Shown piece after piece: positions 37,932 through 47,169 of a stretch of 64,000 bases of DNA; the stretch's first letter is position 1, and each line of letters starts with the position of its first letter. The DNA is taken from positions 248,001-312,000 of the forward strand of contig NZ_JADYWL010000002.1 in the NCBI RefSeq assembly GCF_015864825.1, given 5' to 3'. The notes under the pieces are model-generated. The model was not told the DNA's origin. It did not search any database and saw only the letters and a list, made by a program, of their open reading frames with translations. The position numbers and the translations under genes were made by a program. Origin of the DNA: Psychrobacter sp. NZS113 (GTDB taxonomy: Bacteria; Pseudomonadota; Gammaproteobacteria; Pseudomonadales; Moraxellaceae).

Positions 37932-38756
37932 CTAACCCATTGATTGCAGAGGCAACTCTACAGCACGCTTAATCGCTGGTCGCTCAGCAATAGCCTTTGC
38001 CCAACGTTTTACGTGAGTATAATCATCTACTTGTAAAAACTCTGCTGCATCATAAAGCTTACCAAGCACCAGCTGACCATACCATGACCAAATGAGCATA
38101 TCTGCGATATTGTAATCCGCCTCATCGTTACCACACATATACTTGTTGTCTTTTAGATGAATATTAAGTACATCAAGCTGACGTTTGGCTTCCATCGTAT
38201 AGCGGTTGATTGGGTACTCTAATGGTTCGGGCGCATAAGCATAGAAATGTCCAAAGCCGCCGCCGAGAAACGGTGCACTACCCATCTGCCACATCACCCA
38301 AGACAGACAGTCTGCCCGCGCTTTGCCAGCTGACAAAGGGATAAATTTACCAAACTTTTCTGCTAAGTACATCAAAATGGCACCAGACTCAAAGATAGCA
38401 ATAGGCTCACCGTCGTTTCTGTTAGAATGATCGACCAAAGCTGGGATTTTTGAGTTGGGGTTTATGGTCACAAAGCCAGAGCCAAATTGCTCACCCTTAG
38501 AGATATCGACTTTATACGCATCGTACTCAGCGCCTTTGACACCAATTTCAGCCAGCTCTTCTAATAGCATGTTTACCTTGACACCATTCGGTGTATTCAG
38601 CGAATACAACTGTAGTGGTGCATTACCTACTGGTAGCTCTTTATTAAAACGTGCGCCGGCTGTCGGGCTATTGATATTAGCGAACTTACCACCGCTTTCT
38701 TTATCTTGTGTCCAAATTTTTGGTGGGACATATTTATTGTTATCCTGACTCATCAT
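37932..38756 (-). CDS. yghU: YghU-type glutathione S-transferase / disulfide-bond oxidoreductase
   Basis: The protein of about 274 aa has an N-terminal thioredoxin-like domain starting near residue 45 (LQLYSLNTPNGVKVNMLLEE) and a helical GST C-domain (about 130-270; MGSAPFLGGGFGHFYAYAP). The VTINPNSKIPALVDH segment and the long N-terminal arm are typical of YghU/YfcG-like proteins, which bind two glutathiones and reduce disulfides. Two adjacent ATG codons follow GAGGA; the second (38753) has the better spacing. It is divergent from the MFS gene and is a likely redox-defence enzyme. Confidence 0.87.
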   Translation of the reverse strand: MMSQDNNKYVPPKIWTQDKESGGKFANINSPTAGARFNKELPVGNAPLQLYSLNTPNGVKVNMLLEELAEIGVKGAEYDAYKVDISKGEQFGSGFVTINPNSKIPALVDHSNRNDGEPIAIFESGAILMYLAEKFGKFIPLSAGKARADCLSWVMWQMGSAPFLGGGFGHFYAYAPEPLEYPINRYTMEAKRQLDVLNIHLKDNKYMCGNDEADYNIADMLIWSWYGQLVLGKLYDAAEFLQVDDYTHVKRWAKAIAERPAIKRAVELPLQSMG

Positions 38757-38975
38757 TTATCCTCAGTTTATTTTTATGGATATAGCGAGTGTTTACTATA
38801 ACGAGAACCACTCCCTACATTAAAGTCCTCTCTTGTAATCAATGTAAGTGCAGTTAGGTTTTTTATTTTGCCGCTTTGACAGCGCACCGTTACCTTGAGT
38901 CACTTTTATTATAACGCTCTAGTCGTTAATATACTTTTTTGCTTGTTTTATAATCAGATATCCAATGAGATTTAC

Positions 38976-40352
38976 ATGGTAACGCTAACCCCAACGCAAG
39001 ATAAATACTTACCCTATGTGCTAGCGGTCGCACTGTTCATGCAGATTTTGGACGCCACTATTTTAAACACCTCCTTACCGCAAATGGCACAGGCGTTGGG
39101 TGAGTCACCACTGAAGATGCAATGGGCAGTGATCAGTTATGCCTTAACCTTGGCTATATTCATTCCTATCAGTGGGTTTCTGGCGGATAAATATGGCACA
39201 CGTCGGGTATTTCTATCGGCCATCGTCATTTTTTGTATTGGCTCGTTGCTGTGTGCTGCCTCACCTACGCTAGATTTTTTGATTGGCTCACGCATCGTGC
39301 AGGGTATTGGCGGTGCGATGATGACGCCTGTGGCTCGTTTGATACTGGTTAAGTCTTATCCTCGCAACAAGCTCCTCACTGTGATGAACTTTGCGGTGAT
39401 ACCGGCATTAGTTGCACCTCTAGTCGGCCCAGTATTGGGTGGTTATATCGTACAATATGCCAGCTGGCATTGGATATTTTTGATTAATATTCCGATGGGC
39501 ATCGTCGGTTTTATCATGGGCAAAAAACTGGTTCCTGCATTATTTGAGGATACCAAGCGTCTAGATTGGACTGGGTTTTTATTATTTGCAGCAGCGGCTT
39601 GTGGGTTTACGCTGGCGGTAGAGTTTGGCTCACAGGCAGGACGAGAGCTTTATGGATTATTCTGTGGTCTGGGTGCGGGCCTGCTGATAGGCGCTTATAT
39701 CTGGCATGCCAAAAAGCGTGATTCGCCACTATTTCCTTTGAGCCTATTTGACATTCGCACATTCCGTATCGGTATTACGGGTAACTTGTTTACGCGACTC
39801 GGCATCAGTGCGGTTCCGTTCTTACTACCGCTACTATTACAGGTGGTGTTTGAGTACTCACCTTCACAGGCAGGCTGGTTACTGGCCCCTATTGCTGTAG
39901 GTGCTATCGGTATCAAGCCATGGGTGAGCAAAATTATTCAGCGTTACAGCTATCGCACCGTATTGGTTTATAACACCTTTTTTATGGGTTCTCTTATCAT
40001 TGTGTTGGCACAGTTCAATGACGCATCACAATGGCTGTGGTTCATACCCATCTTGACTGTCATGGGTGCTTGTAATTCTATGCAGTTCAGCGCGATGAAT
40101 ACCATTACCATTGGTGACCTTCATGGTACACAGACCAGTAGTGGCAACAGCTTAATGGCAGTCAATCAGCAATTGGCAATTAGCTTCGGTATTGCCTTTG
40201 GTGCAGCAGTACTTAACTTGCTGCGTGAGAGGTTTGAGCTAGATACCTTGGCCGCATTCCAAACCACCTATTGGATACTTGGTATTCTAACCATACTCTC
40301 AGGATTGTACTTTTTACGTCTAAAGCCTGAAGATGGTCGTGGTCTATACTAG
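38976..40352 (+). CDS. MFS drug exporter, DHA2 family
   Basis: This 458-aa membrane protein has many hydrophobic helices. It has the DHA2 start (LFMQILDATILNTSLPQMAQ), motif A (GFLADKYGTRRVF) and the motif-C-like VIPALVAPLVGPVLGGYI. It should pump drugs or metabolites out by proton antiport; the substrate is unknown. The ATG at 38976 follows a GAGA and directly precedes the first typical helix; an upstream in-frame ATG at 38895 would add a hydrophobic tail without family likeness. It is divergent from yghU. Confidence 0.85.
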   Translation: MVTLTPTQDKYLPYVLAVALFMQILDATILNTSLPQMAQALGESPLKMQWAVISYALTLAIFIPISGFLADKYGTRRVFLSAIVIFCIGSLLCAASPTLDFLIGSRIVQGIGGAMMTPVARLILVKSYPRNKLLTVMNFAVIPALVAPLVGPVLGGYIVQYASWHWIFLINIPMGIVGFIMGKKLVPALFEDTKRLDWTGFLLFAAAACGFTLAVEFGSQAGRELYGLFCGLGAGLLIGAYIWHAKKRDSPLFPLSLFDIRTFRIGITGNLFTRLGISAVPFLLPLLLQVVFEYSPSQAGWLLAPIAVGAIGIKPWVSKIIQRYSYRTVLVYNTFFMGSLIIVLAQFNDASQWLWFIPILTVMGACNSMQFSAMNTITIGDLHGTQTSSGNSLMAVNQQLAISFGIAFGAAVLNLLRERFELDTLAAFQTTYWILGILTILSGLYFLRLKPEDGRGLY

Positions 40353-40393
40353 AGTGTGCCGAATAGAGTCTGTCGAATTTCAGACATAAAAAT

Positions 40394-40433
40394 GCCAGCC
40401 TATGTTTTGGTTTATGACCAATCATAGGCTGGC
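40394..40433. terminator. Bidirectional terminator between MFS and bacterioferritin genes
   Basis: An 11-bp perfect stem (GCCAGCCTATG/CATAGGCTGGC) with an 18-base loop lies between the two convergent genes. T-runs are short, so the strength is moderate. Confidence 0.65.
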
Positions 40434-40472
40434 AAGCTTAGACAATATGATCTATTTATCTATCACATCATC

Positions 40473-40955
40473 TTATGGCGCGTCATCATCACTCATTTGT
40501 GATTGGATGTATCGTTCTAGCCCAACAGTCTTAATCAAATCTTCTTGTGTGTCTAACCAGTCTTCATACTCTTCATTGCCATCTTTTAAGATGACCAATA
40601 ACTGGCGAGATACGTAGTCAGATTTTGTTTCACATAACGTGATGGCGTCTGTGATAATTGCAAATTTTTGCTTTTCTAAACGCAAATTGCAGTCAATCAT
40701 TTCCGGCACATCTTCAGCGATGAACATCTTGCCATAATCTTGCAAATTCGGTAAACCGCCTAGCAATAAAATCCGTGCAATCAAATCATCAGACCATTTC
40801 ATCTCGGCAATAGACTGCTTATAAAAGCTTTCATTAAGGGCTTCTAATCCCCAATGACGTGCAATGCGAGCATGTAAAAAGTACTGATTAATAGCAATCA
40901 GCGACTGTCCAAGTACTTTATTTAAAGCACGAATGACCTCTTTATCCCCTTTCAT
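40473..40955 (-). CDS. bfr: Bacterioferritin, haem-type subunit lacking a ferroxidase centre
   Basis: The 160-aa protein aligns along its length with E. coli Bfr (MKGDKEVIRALNKVLGQ). The haem ligand M52 is kept, but the di-iron site is broken: E18 is Ser, H54 is Trp, E127 is Asn and H130 is Tyr, with only E51 and E94 left. It cannot oxidise iron itself and should work in mixed 24-mers with the ferroxidase-type subunit encoded 77 bases upstream, supplying haem for electron transfer during iron release. Paired Bfr subunits of this kind are known in other Proteobacteria. Confidence 0.9.
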   Translation of the reverse strand: MKGDKEVIRALNKVLGQSLIAINQYFLHARIARHWGLEALNESFYKQSIAEMKWSDDLIARILLLGGLPNLQDYGKMFIAEDVPEMIDCNLRLEKQKFAIITDAITLCETKSDYVSRQLLVILKDGNEEYEDWLDTQEDLIKTVGLERYIQSQMSDDDAP

Positions 40956-41032
40956 TATCTCTCTCCTTATTCATTTATTATTTAAGCTAAATATTATTCA
41001 TCTAATTATCTAGGACACACCCTAGCATAATG

Positions 41033-41521
41033 TTAGATGAGATTAGGAGTGACTTCAGCCATTTGGCTTTGTAGATAATTTGGCAGACCAATCATATCAA
41101 TTAGACGCAGTTGTTGCTCAAGCCAATGAGCATGGTCTTCTTCAGTGTCTTTTAATTGCTCAACCAACATCTCACGTGTGACATAGTCGTGTTCTGCTTC
41201 ACAGATAGCAATGCCATCTTTTAAGTGCTGCTGTACTTGATACTCTAGGTTAAGGTCAAGCTGAAGCATTTCGGGAACGGTAGCACCGATGTTGATAGCA
41301 TCAACCGTCATTTTAGGTGTGCCACTTAACATTAAGATACGGCGAATGATGGCTTGGGCATGCAATGTTTCATCAGCCATCTCATGATGGATACGGTCAT
41401 ACAACTTGCCATAATGCCACTCAGCATACATTTCTGAATGAATAAAATACTGATCACGAGCGGCAAGCTCACCACCTAACAAAAAATTCAAATAATCAAT
41501 GACTTTTGGGCTACCTATCAT
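41033..41521 (-). CDS. bfr: Bacterioferritin, ferroxidase-type subunit lacking the haem ligand
   Basis: The 162-aa protein keeps the full ferroxidase set: E18, E51, H54, E93 (E94 in E. coli numbering), E127 and H130. Position 52, the haem-binding Met, is Thr. It therefore can oxidise and store iron but should not bind haem at the usual site, complementing its neighbour. It is transcribed first, 77 bases before the haem-type gene, so the two are likely co-expressed. Confidence 0.9.
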   Translation of the reverse strand: MIGSPKVIDYLNFLLGGELAARDQYFIHSEMYAEWHYGKLYDRIHHEMADETLHAQAIIRRILMLSGTPKMTVDAINIGATVPEMLQLDLNLEYQVQQHLKDGIAICEAEHDYVTREMLVEQLKDTEEDHAHWLEQQLRLIDMIGLPNYLQSQMAEVTPNLI

Positions 41522-41903
41522 AACTTATACTCCCCTATTTATACTTCACTGCTCACAGTGCATTCATAATTACCCATATAAGGATAGTGTTATTAGCAAA
41601 CTGAGTAGTAGATATCAAAACCAACAAAATGCCTTACAGCGTCAGACATATATAGTAGCATACCGGCTCTGATATCGCTTGTAACGTTAGGAACTAAGAA
41701 TAAGATGCTAATTGAGAATAATAATTAGCTAGCGTCCATTCTGACTATCAAAGGCGGCTGAGGTCAATAAAATAGGTGTATTGGTGAAGTTATACGGACG
41801 CTTGCAACTTACTCTTTATATATAATGGTTAAAGAGTAAGTGAAGTATGTTGGACATTTTGTGTGAGGCTAAAGCTCATTGTTGTTTCAAAGATTGACGG
41901 TGC
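41522..41903. other. Intergenic region upstream of the bacterioferritin pair
   Basis: This 382-base stretch has no gene. It contains a weak Fur-like palindrome TGAGAATAATAATTA (41713-41727, about 12 of 15 matches) roughly 190 bases before the bfr start. This is low confidence because the area is AT-rich. Confidence 0.4.
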
Positions 41904-42095
41904 TTAAACGGCGTAAGCTAAGACATCAAGTTTAGCATGGTGCTCTTCTAGGTAATCATTGACCATAGGTTCGCAGCAACCACAGCAAGTCGCTACATCA
42001 AGCGTGTCTTTCAAACCATCAAGCGTATCAATGCCTGAGGCAATAGCTGCCTTAATTTGCTTTTCTTTTACGTCATTGCAGATGCATACGTACAT
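41904..42095 (-). CDS. bfd: Bacterioferritin-associated ferredoxin (Bfd)
   Basis: This 63-aa [2Fe-2S] protein has cysteines C4, C6 and the CCGCC cluster around 37-41, a Bfd-like pattern. It delivers electrons to bacterioferritin haem to release iron. The ATG at 42095 has AGGAG seven bases upstream; a frame extending ten codons upstream has no such site. It fits with the adjacent bfr pair and carries its own Fur-controlled promoter, so release is switched on when iron is scarce. Confidence 0.9.
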   Translation of the reverse strand: MYVCICNDVKEKQIKAAIASGIDTLDGLKDTLDVATCCGCCEPMVNDYLEEHHAKLDVLAYAV

Positions 42096-42419
42096 GAACT
42101 GGCTCCTATGAATATTACTATTCAATAACTACTGACTGATCATTTTATTGCTTGACCTATAATAACGATAACTATTATCATTTTCAATAGTATTTGGCAT
42201 ATTTTAATCACAAAGATGTTTTTTTAAGGGTCGGCGTGACTTGGCAAGAATATTGCATATATTAATCTATGTAAGCGAATATAAATATTTATGTTATGAT
42301 ATAGATGAATGGTAGTAAATTTACGATAAACTGTAATTTAGTTTACTTTTTAATCGATTTTTTAGATAACTACTGCTATATTGACCATCTATCAACAATA
42401 ACCCCATAGGGATTATTTT
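42096..42419. other. Divergent promoter region between bfd and the ArsR-type regulator
   Basis: These 324 bases contain the bfd promoter with its Fur box (42159-42187). Near the ArsR-type gene there is an AT-only palindrome ATAAATATTTAT (42281-42292), a candidate ArsR-family operator with low confidence. No other gene was seen. Confidence 0.45.
42159..42187 (-). promoter_or_regulatory. bfd promoter with embedded Fur box
   Basis: On the minus strand TTGAAA (42187-42182) and TATTAT (42164-42159) are each five of six matches, spaced 17 bases. The spacer and -35 overlap a 19-base Fur box (42167-42185) that matches the classical consensus at 16 of 19 positions. Iron-loaded Fur would block this promoter, derepressing bfd in iron starvation. 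Confidence 0.75.
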
Positions 42420-42743
42420 ATGTCTGATAATAATTTTACGATAAGACCGATTGAATTGTTTAAAGTTCTATCTGATCCAACGCGTTTAAAAATATTTCAA
42501 ATTTTATTTAACAAAGAATCACGTTGTGTCGGAGAGCTAGTAGAAATATTAGATCAACCTCAACCAACAATATCGCGTCATTTAAATCATTTGAAAAAAT
42601 TAGGTATTTTAAACTGTGTACGTGATGGTACCTGGATGTGGTATGAAGTTGCCGATGATTTGCCAGAATGGTGCCAAGAGGTTCTAGAGATTACTTATAA
42701 GCAAATATCTACCAATGATATTGCTCTGCCAAAAGCAGGATAG
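42420..42743 (+). CDS. ArsR/SmtB-family transcriptional regulator
   Basis: The 107-aa winged-helix protein has the ArsR pattern FKVLSDPTRLKIFQILF, with a recognition helix in QPQPTISRHLNHLKKLGIL and a wing in VRDGTWMWYEV. Cys residues at about 38 and 61 and one near the C-terminus could bind a metal or metalloid, but the classical ELCVCDL box is replaced by CVGELVEIL, so the ligand is unclear. GGGA lies upstream of the ATG. It is divergent from bfd and monocistronic, ending in a terminator. Confidence 0.82.
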   Translation: MSDNNFTIRPIELFKVLSDPTRLKIFQILFNKESRCVGELVEILDQPQPTISRHLNHLKKLGILNCVRDGTWMWYEVADDLPEWCQEVLEITYKQISTNDIALPKAG

Positions 42744-42784
42744 ATATAAGTGATATCGAGAAAAACTAAGGTATCGACTAACGC

Positions 42785-42815
42785 AAAAAAGACCTATTTA
42801 TCATAGGTCTTTTTT
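42785..42815. terminator. Terminator after the ArsR-type gene
   Basis: A 13-bp perfect stem AAAAAAGACCTAT/ATAGGTCTTTTTT with a 5-base loop has six T at its end. It also faces the end of cysA. Confidence 0.9.
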
Positions 42816-42905
42816 ATGTCTGCTAACAATATGACTATGAGAATGTGGCGGTAATAATATAACTCTAGCAATATGACTTTAGTAACGTGGCTATGCCATA
42901 TTCAA

Positions 42906-43628
42906 TTATGTTAGATCTAAAAATTCACTGATAAAGGCACTGGCTGGCTGGTGTATCAGCTCTTCTGATGTCCCTACCTGCTCTACTCGACCTTGATTCA
43001 TGACTACAATTTCATCAGATACTGCGCGTGCTTCTTCTTGATCATGCGTGACCATAATACTGGTAATACCCAGCTCATGATGGATATTTTTCAACCAAGT
43101 GCGTAGCTCTTTTCGCACCTTGGCATCCAGTGCGCCGAACGGCTCATCAAGTAATAATAATTTCGGCTTTACTGCAAGCGCTCGTGCGAGTGCAATGCGC
43201 TGACGCTGACCACCTGATAGTTGGTGTGGATAGGCATTGGCAATTTGAGGTAACTGTACGAGGTCTAACAGCTCGGCCACACGCTTATTGATGTCAGCTT
43301 TGCTTGGTCGCTCATGCTTTGGCAACAACGTTAGACCAAACGCGACATTGTCAGCGATGTTTTTGTGACGAAATAAGGCATAGTGCTGAAACATGAAGCC
43401 AATATGACGTTTTTGCACAGGCGTATTGGTCACATCCAGTTCATCAAACAATATTTGCCCTGAGTCAGCATATTCAAGACCAGCGATGATACGCAATAGC
43501 GTCGTCTTACCACAGCCTGAAGGCCCTAGTAATGTCGTCAGCTTGCCGGTAGGTACCGTGATATTGATATTGTCTAATGCGGTAAAATTACCGAATTTTT
43601 TATTAACGCTGCGAATCTCGATGCTCAT
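42906..43628 (-). CDS. cysA: Sulfate/thiosulfate ABC transporter ATPase, short form
   Basis: The 240-aa nucleotide-binding subunit has Walker [10 protein letters not shown], the signature [15 protein letters not shown], Walker [13 protein letters not shown] and the switch His in [10 protein letters not shown]. coli CysA is about 365 aa; this one ends soon after the ATPase core and lacks the C-terminal TOBE-type regulatory part. The ATG at 43628 has AGAG upstream; 13 upstream in-frame codons are unlikely to be translated. It follows cysW by about 160 bases and completes the sulfate uptake operon. Confidence 0.88.
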   Translation of the reverse strand: MSIEIRSVNKKFGNFTALDNINITVPTGKLTTLLGPSGCGKTTLLRIIAGLEYADSGQILFDELDVTNTPVQKRHIGFMFQHYALFRHKNIADNVAFGLTLLPKHERPSKADINKRVAELLDLVQLPQIANAYPHQLSGGQRQRIALARALAVKPKLLLLDEPFGALDAKVRKELRTWLKNIHHELGITSIMVTHDQEEARAVSDEIVVMNQGRVEQVGTSEELIHQPASAFISEFLDLT

Positions 43629-43789
43629 AATAGTATCTCTTATTATATCTTTTGTCGTGTGGTCCATACTCTATAAATTGGATACAGTGTCAGTCTCGCT
43701 TAGTCCACTATTTGTAGTACTGTCACTCGGCTTCTTCATACCTAAATTACATTGAACCAACTATATCGTGGCAGATGGTCTAGACGACA

Positions 43790-44734
43790 TTACTGCTTAT
43801 TATTGCCTGCGTTATGCTTATCAGTGCTTATCTCATCAGTACTCAATGATAGCTCAGGTATATTGGCTAATCGCTCAGATTTAGCAAATTTACGCTCTTG
43901 TAGCTTCGTCATGACTTGCTGAATGAGTAGCGTCACAAGAGCCAATGCAGCAAGTAAGCTAGATAAGGCAAAAGCGGCGGTAAAGTTATAATCGTTATAA
44001 GCAATCTCGACTAATAGCGGCATGGTATTGGTCTCACCGCGAATGTGACCTGATACCACACTAACAGCACCAAACTCACCCATCGCCCGCGCATTGGTCA
44101 AAATCAAGCCATATAACAGTGCCCATTTTATATTTGGCAACGTCACGTGCCAGAAAGTCTGCCAACCAGTCGCGCCCAACGTTAAGGCTGCTTGCTCTTC
44201 ACTGTCGCCTTGAGTCTGCATCAGCGGTATTAGCTCACGTGCGACAAAAGGAAAAGTGACAAATAACGTCGCCAAGACAATACCAGGAACCGCGTAAATC
44301 ACTTGGAAGCCCATGCTCTCAAGCCAGCCACCAATGGTAGAGTTAAGCCCAAATAGCAATATGAACATCAAGCCTGCGACCACTGGCGACACTGAAAATG
44401 GCAAATCAAGTAACGTAGTGACCAACTGCTTCCCTTTAAATTGATAGCGAGTGACCAACCATGCAATCGCGATGCCCATCACCATATTAATCGGCAAAAC
44501 GATGGCAGCAGTAATTAGTGTCAGCTTAATGGCTTGTAGTGCTTCTGGATCGACCAGTGAAGCAACATATAACTGCCAGCCACCCTTGAAGGCTTCATAG
44601 AACACCGCTAGCAACGGTATCACTAGCATTACCACCATGAACAGCACAGCGATACCGATAAAGGTACGGCGTATCCATGGCGTATCTTTGGTTGCCGCGT
44701 TACTTTGGTAGTCGTAGCTATTGGATATTTGCAT
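43790..44734 (-). CDS. cysW: Sulfate ABC transporter permease CysW
   Basis: The 314-aa inner-membrane protein has about six helices and the EAA loop EEQAALTLGATGWQTFWHVTLP that contacts the ATPase, followed by the CysW-like RAMGEFGAVSVVSGHIRG. The start lies one base after the cysT stop, so the two are translationally linked. It forms the channel with CysT. The N-terminal 20 and C-terminal 40 residues are polar. Confidence 0.92.
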   Translation of the reverse strand: MQISNSYDYQSNAATKDTPWIRRTFIGIAVLFMVVMLVIPLLAVFYEAFKGGWQLYVASLVDPEALQAIKLTLITAAIVLPINMVMGIAIAWLVTRYQFKGKQLVTTLLDLPFSVSPVVAGLMFILLFGLNSTIGGWLESMGFQVIYAVPGIVLATLFVTFPFVARELIPLMQTQGDSEEQAALTLGATGWQTFWHVTLPNIKWALLYGLILTNARAMGEFGAVSVVSGHIRGETNTMPLLVEIAYNDYNFTAAFALSSLLAALALVTLLIQQVMTKLQERKFAKSERLANIPELSLSTDEISTDKHNAGNNKQ

Positions 44735-44735
44735 G

Positions 44736-45620
44736 TTAGCGAGCTCCTACACGGCGCGACAGCTTCCACTGCACAATATTAATGGTTAATAAAATCACAA
44801 ATGAGATGAGTAGCATAAATAGTGCGACCGCAGAGGCGCCTTGAATGTCAAACTGCTCAAGCTTACTGATAATAATCAGCGGTAAAATCTCAGACTGCAT
44901 CGGGATATTGCCCGCGATAAAAATAACTGAGCCATACTCACCCGTCGCACGGGCGAACATCATACCCGCACCCATTAATAGTGCTGGTAGCAACTCTGGC
45001 AAGATTACTTTACGAAAGGTGGTTAACCGATTGGCACCCAATACGGCTGCAGCCTCTTCAAACTCAACTGATAGCTCAGCGAGTACTGGCTGCACGGCAC
45101 GGACGATAAAGGGGAAGCTGACCACGACCAGCGCCAACCAAATACCTATCGGTGTAAAGGCCACCTGGATATCAAATTTGGCAAACCACTGCCCCATTAG
45201 ACCGTTAGGCGCATACAGAGTGGCAAGCGAGATGCCAGTGACAGCCGTTGGTAAGGCAAATGGTAAATCAACCAAGGCATTGATCAAGGACTTGCCCCAA
45301 AACTCATAACGTACCAATACCCAAGCGACCAATGTACCAAACACCATATTGGTGAGCATGGCCAAAAATGACATCCATAAGCTCAGCTTGATAGCAGCAG
45401 TCACTTGCGGCTGGCTAATGGTTTCCCAAAATCCCGTCCAGCCCATCTGCGTTGTCGTATAGGCCATCATGGCAAACGGCAGCACCACCAATAGCGATAA
45501 GCTAAAAACAGTAATGCCCATGCTTAGACCAAACCCGGGCAGCACATTGCGTTGACGCAAGCGTGTCAGCCAACCTTTCTTAGGAAGGGGTTTGCTGGTA
45601 GAAGATGTGGGTGCACTCAT
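44736..45620 (-). CDS. cysT: Sulfate ABC transporter permease CysT (CysU)
   Basis: This 294-aa membrane permease has an EAA loop (FEEAAAVLGANRLTTFRKVILPE) and the conserved ARATGEYGSVIFIAGNIP stretch of the CysT family. It pairs with CysW as the sulfate channel in the inner membrane and lies 210 bases downstream of the nearer sulfate-binding protein gene. Confidence 0.92.
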   Translation of the reverse strand: MSAPTSSTSKPLPKKGWLTRLRQRNVLPGFGLSMGITVFSLSLLVVLPFAMMAYTTTQMGWTGFWETISQPQVTAAIKLSLWMSFLAMLTNMVFGTLVAWVLVRYEFWGKSLINALVDLPFALPTAVTGISLATLYAPNGLMGQWFAKFDIQVAFTPIGIWLALVVVSFPFIVRAVQPVLAELSVEFEEAAAVLGANRLTTFRKVILPELLPALLMGAGMMFARATGEYGSVIFIAGNIPMQSEILPLIIISKLEQFDIQGASAVALFMLLISFVILLTINIVQWKLSRRVGAR

Positions 45621-45830
45621 AGTGATATCCTGTTGCCCAACTGATGGTACTTATCGTAAGACCATGTTATATCGAACTTATTATTAGTATGCTTACGGTA
45701 TAAAGGACATAGTGCGTACGACCATGTCCTTTATGGAGTTTCTTATGAATGACTACATCACCTGATTTACAGCAAAGCAATCACCTTTACTAAATGGCTA
45801 ATCAGTGATCATTCTTATCTTATTCATTTT

Positions 45831-46916
45831 CTATTGCGGTGCATTGATGGCCAGTTGGTCAAATACGCCACCATCGCTGAAGTAGGTACCCATGATGTCA
45901 TCCCATGACCCAAAGGCATCATTCGGACGGAACGTTTCAACTGGTGGTAATTTATCACCGTTTTTATCAAGCACGCTTTGCACGCTAGGACGTAGATATA
46001 GATTAGCGGCTAACTGCTGTGCCGGCTCGCTCCATAAGTAGTCCAAATAAGCTTTTGCTGCGTCCGTTGTGCCTTTCTTATCCGTTACTGATTTGACAAT
46101 CGCCACTGGGCTTTCTGATTTGATAGAGTATTTTGGATAAACGATATCGACTTGACCAGCACCAAAATCAGCTGCTGCAAGGTTGGCTTCGTTTTCAAAA
46201 GTAACCAAAACGTCACCGATACCACGCTGAACGAATGTAGTCGTTGCAGCACGTCCGCCATTTTCATAAACTTTGACATTTTTTAGCATGTCTTTGACGT
46301 AGCCTTTAGCCTTGGTTTCATCCTGATTGAAAGCATGTAGACCATAGCCATAAGCACCTAAGAATGCATAACGACCATTACCCGTGACTTTCGGGTTTGC
46401 CATCACAATCTCAAGACCGTCTTTGGTCAAATCTTCCCAATCATTAATGCCTTTTGGATTGCCTTTACGTACCAAAAATACGATGGTGCTGGTAAAAGGC
46501 ACAGCGTTGTCAGGGAACTTACTTTCCCAATCTGATTCAACCAAGCCTTTTTTCTCAAGCAGCTCAATATCAGACCCTTGATTCATGGTGGCAACATCTG
46601 CTTGTAAACCGTTAGCCACAGACAATGCCTGTTTGCTTGAGCCACCATGTGACTGTTTGATTAGGATATTACTGTTTGGGTTTTCAGCTTTGTAATGCTC
46701 AACGAATAATGGGTTGTAGTCTTTATAAAAATCACGTGCCACATCATAAGAGACATTTAGCAACTCGATATCTTGAGATTCTGCTGCTGCGCTACCACTT
46801 GCATCTGTCTGCTCGTTGTTGCTACAGCCGACCAGACCAAGTGTCAAAGCAACACTGGCAATACTGAAGGCGTTCAGTGTTTTACTTTTTTGTTGATAGC
46901 GCACAGCGTATGTCAT
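45831..46916 (-). CDS. sbp: Sulfate-binding lipoprotein (Sbp), copy 1
   Basis: The 361-aa lipoprotein has a lipobox LVGCSN and the Sbp hallmark LLNVSYDVARDFYKDYNPLF, plus QSHGGSSKQALSVANGLQADV, which forms the sulfate pocket. It delivers sulfate or thiosulfate to CysTWA. The ATG at 46916 is preferred because GAGGGA lies six bases upstream and the signal peptide starts here; a 35-codon upstream frame has none. It is closely similar to the neighbouring copy 2, an evident duplication. Confidence 0.92.
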   Translation of the reverse strand: MTYAVRYQQKSKTLNAFSIASVALTLGLVGCSNNEQTDASGSAAAESQDIELLNVSYDVARDFYKDYNPLFVEHYKAENPNSNILIKQSHGGSSKQALSVANGLQADVATMNQGSDIELLEKKGLVESDWESKFPDNAVPFTSTIVFLVRKGNPKGINDWEDLTKDGLEIVMANPKVTGNGRYAFLGAYGYGLHAFNQDETKAKGYVKDMLKNVKVYENGGRAATTTFVQRGIGDVLVTFENEANLAAADFGAGQVDIVYPKYSIKSESPVAIVKSVTDKKGTTDAAKAYLDYLWSEPAQQLAANLYLRPSVQSVLDKNGDKLPPVETFRPNDAFGSWDDIMGTYFSDGGVFDQLAINAPQ

Positions 46917-47169
46917 AAATCCCTCAAAGATATCTGTTAAGTAATGCAAGTATGCTAACAGCGTCATCTTATTATGTTTAATGATGAATATGCGTATGTT
47001 ATTGCCAAAACGGAATAACAAGAGCGTAACGTTAAACTTATCAATCAGTTGACAAAATCCTACTAGAAGAGCCTCGTTGTTTATAGAGACTCAAAAGCGG
47101 ATACGATTGACGGTATTTTTTATCTGACAGCTGGTAAATTAAGTATGACTTTGTAGATTGCTTTATAGA

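Noticed and set aside
44845-45309. 154-codon plus-strand frame
   Set aside because: It is the antisense shadow of cysT.
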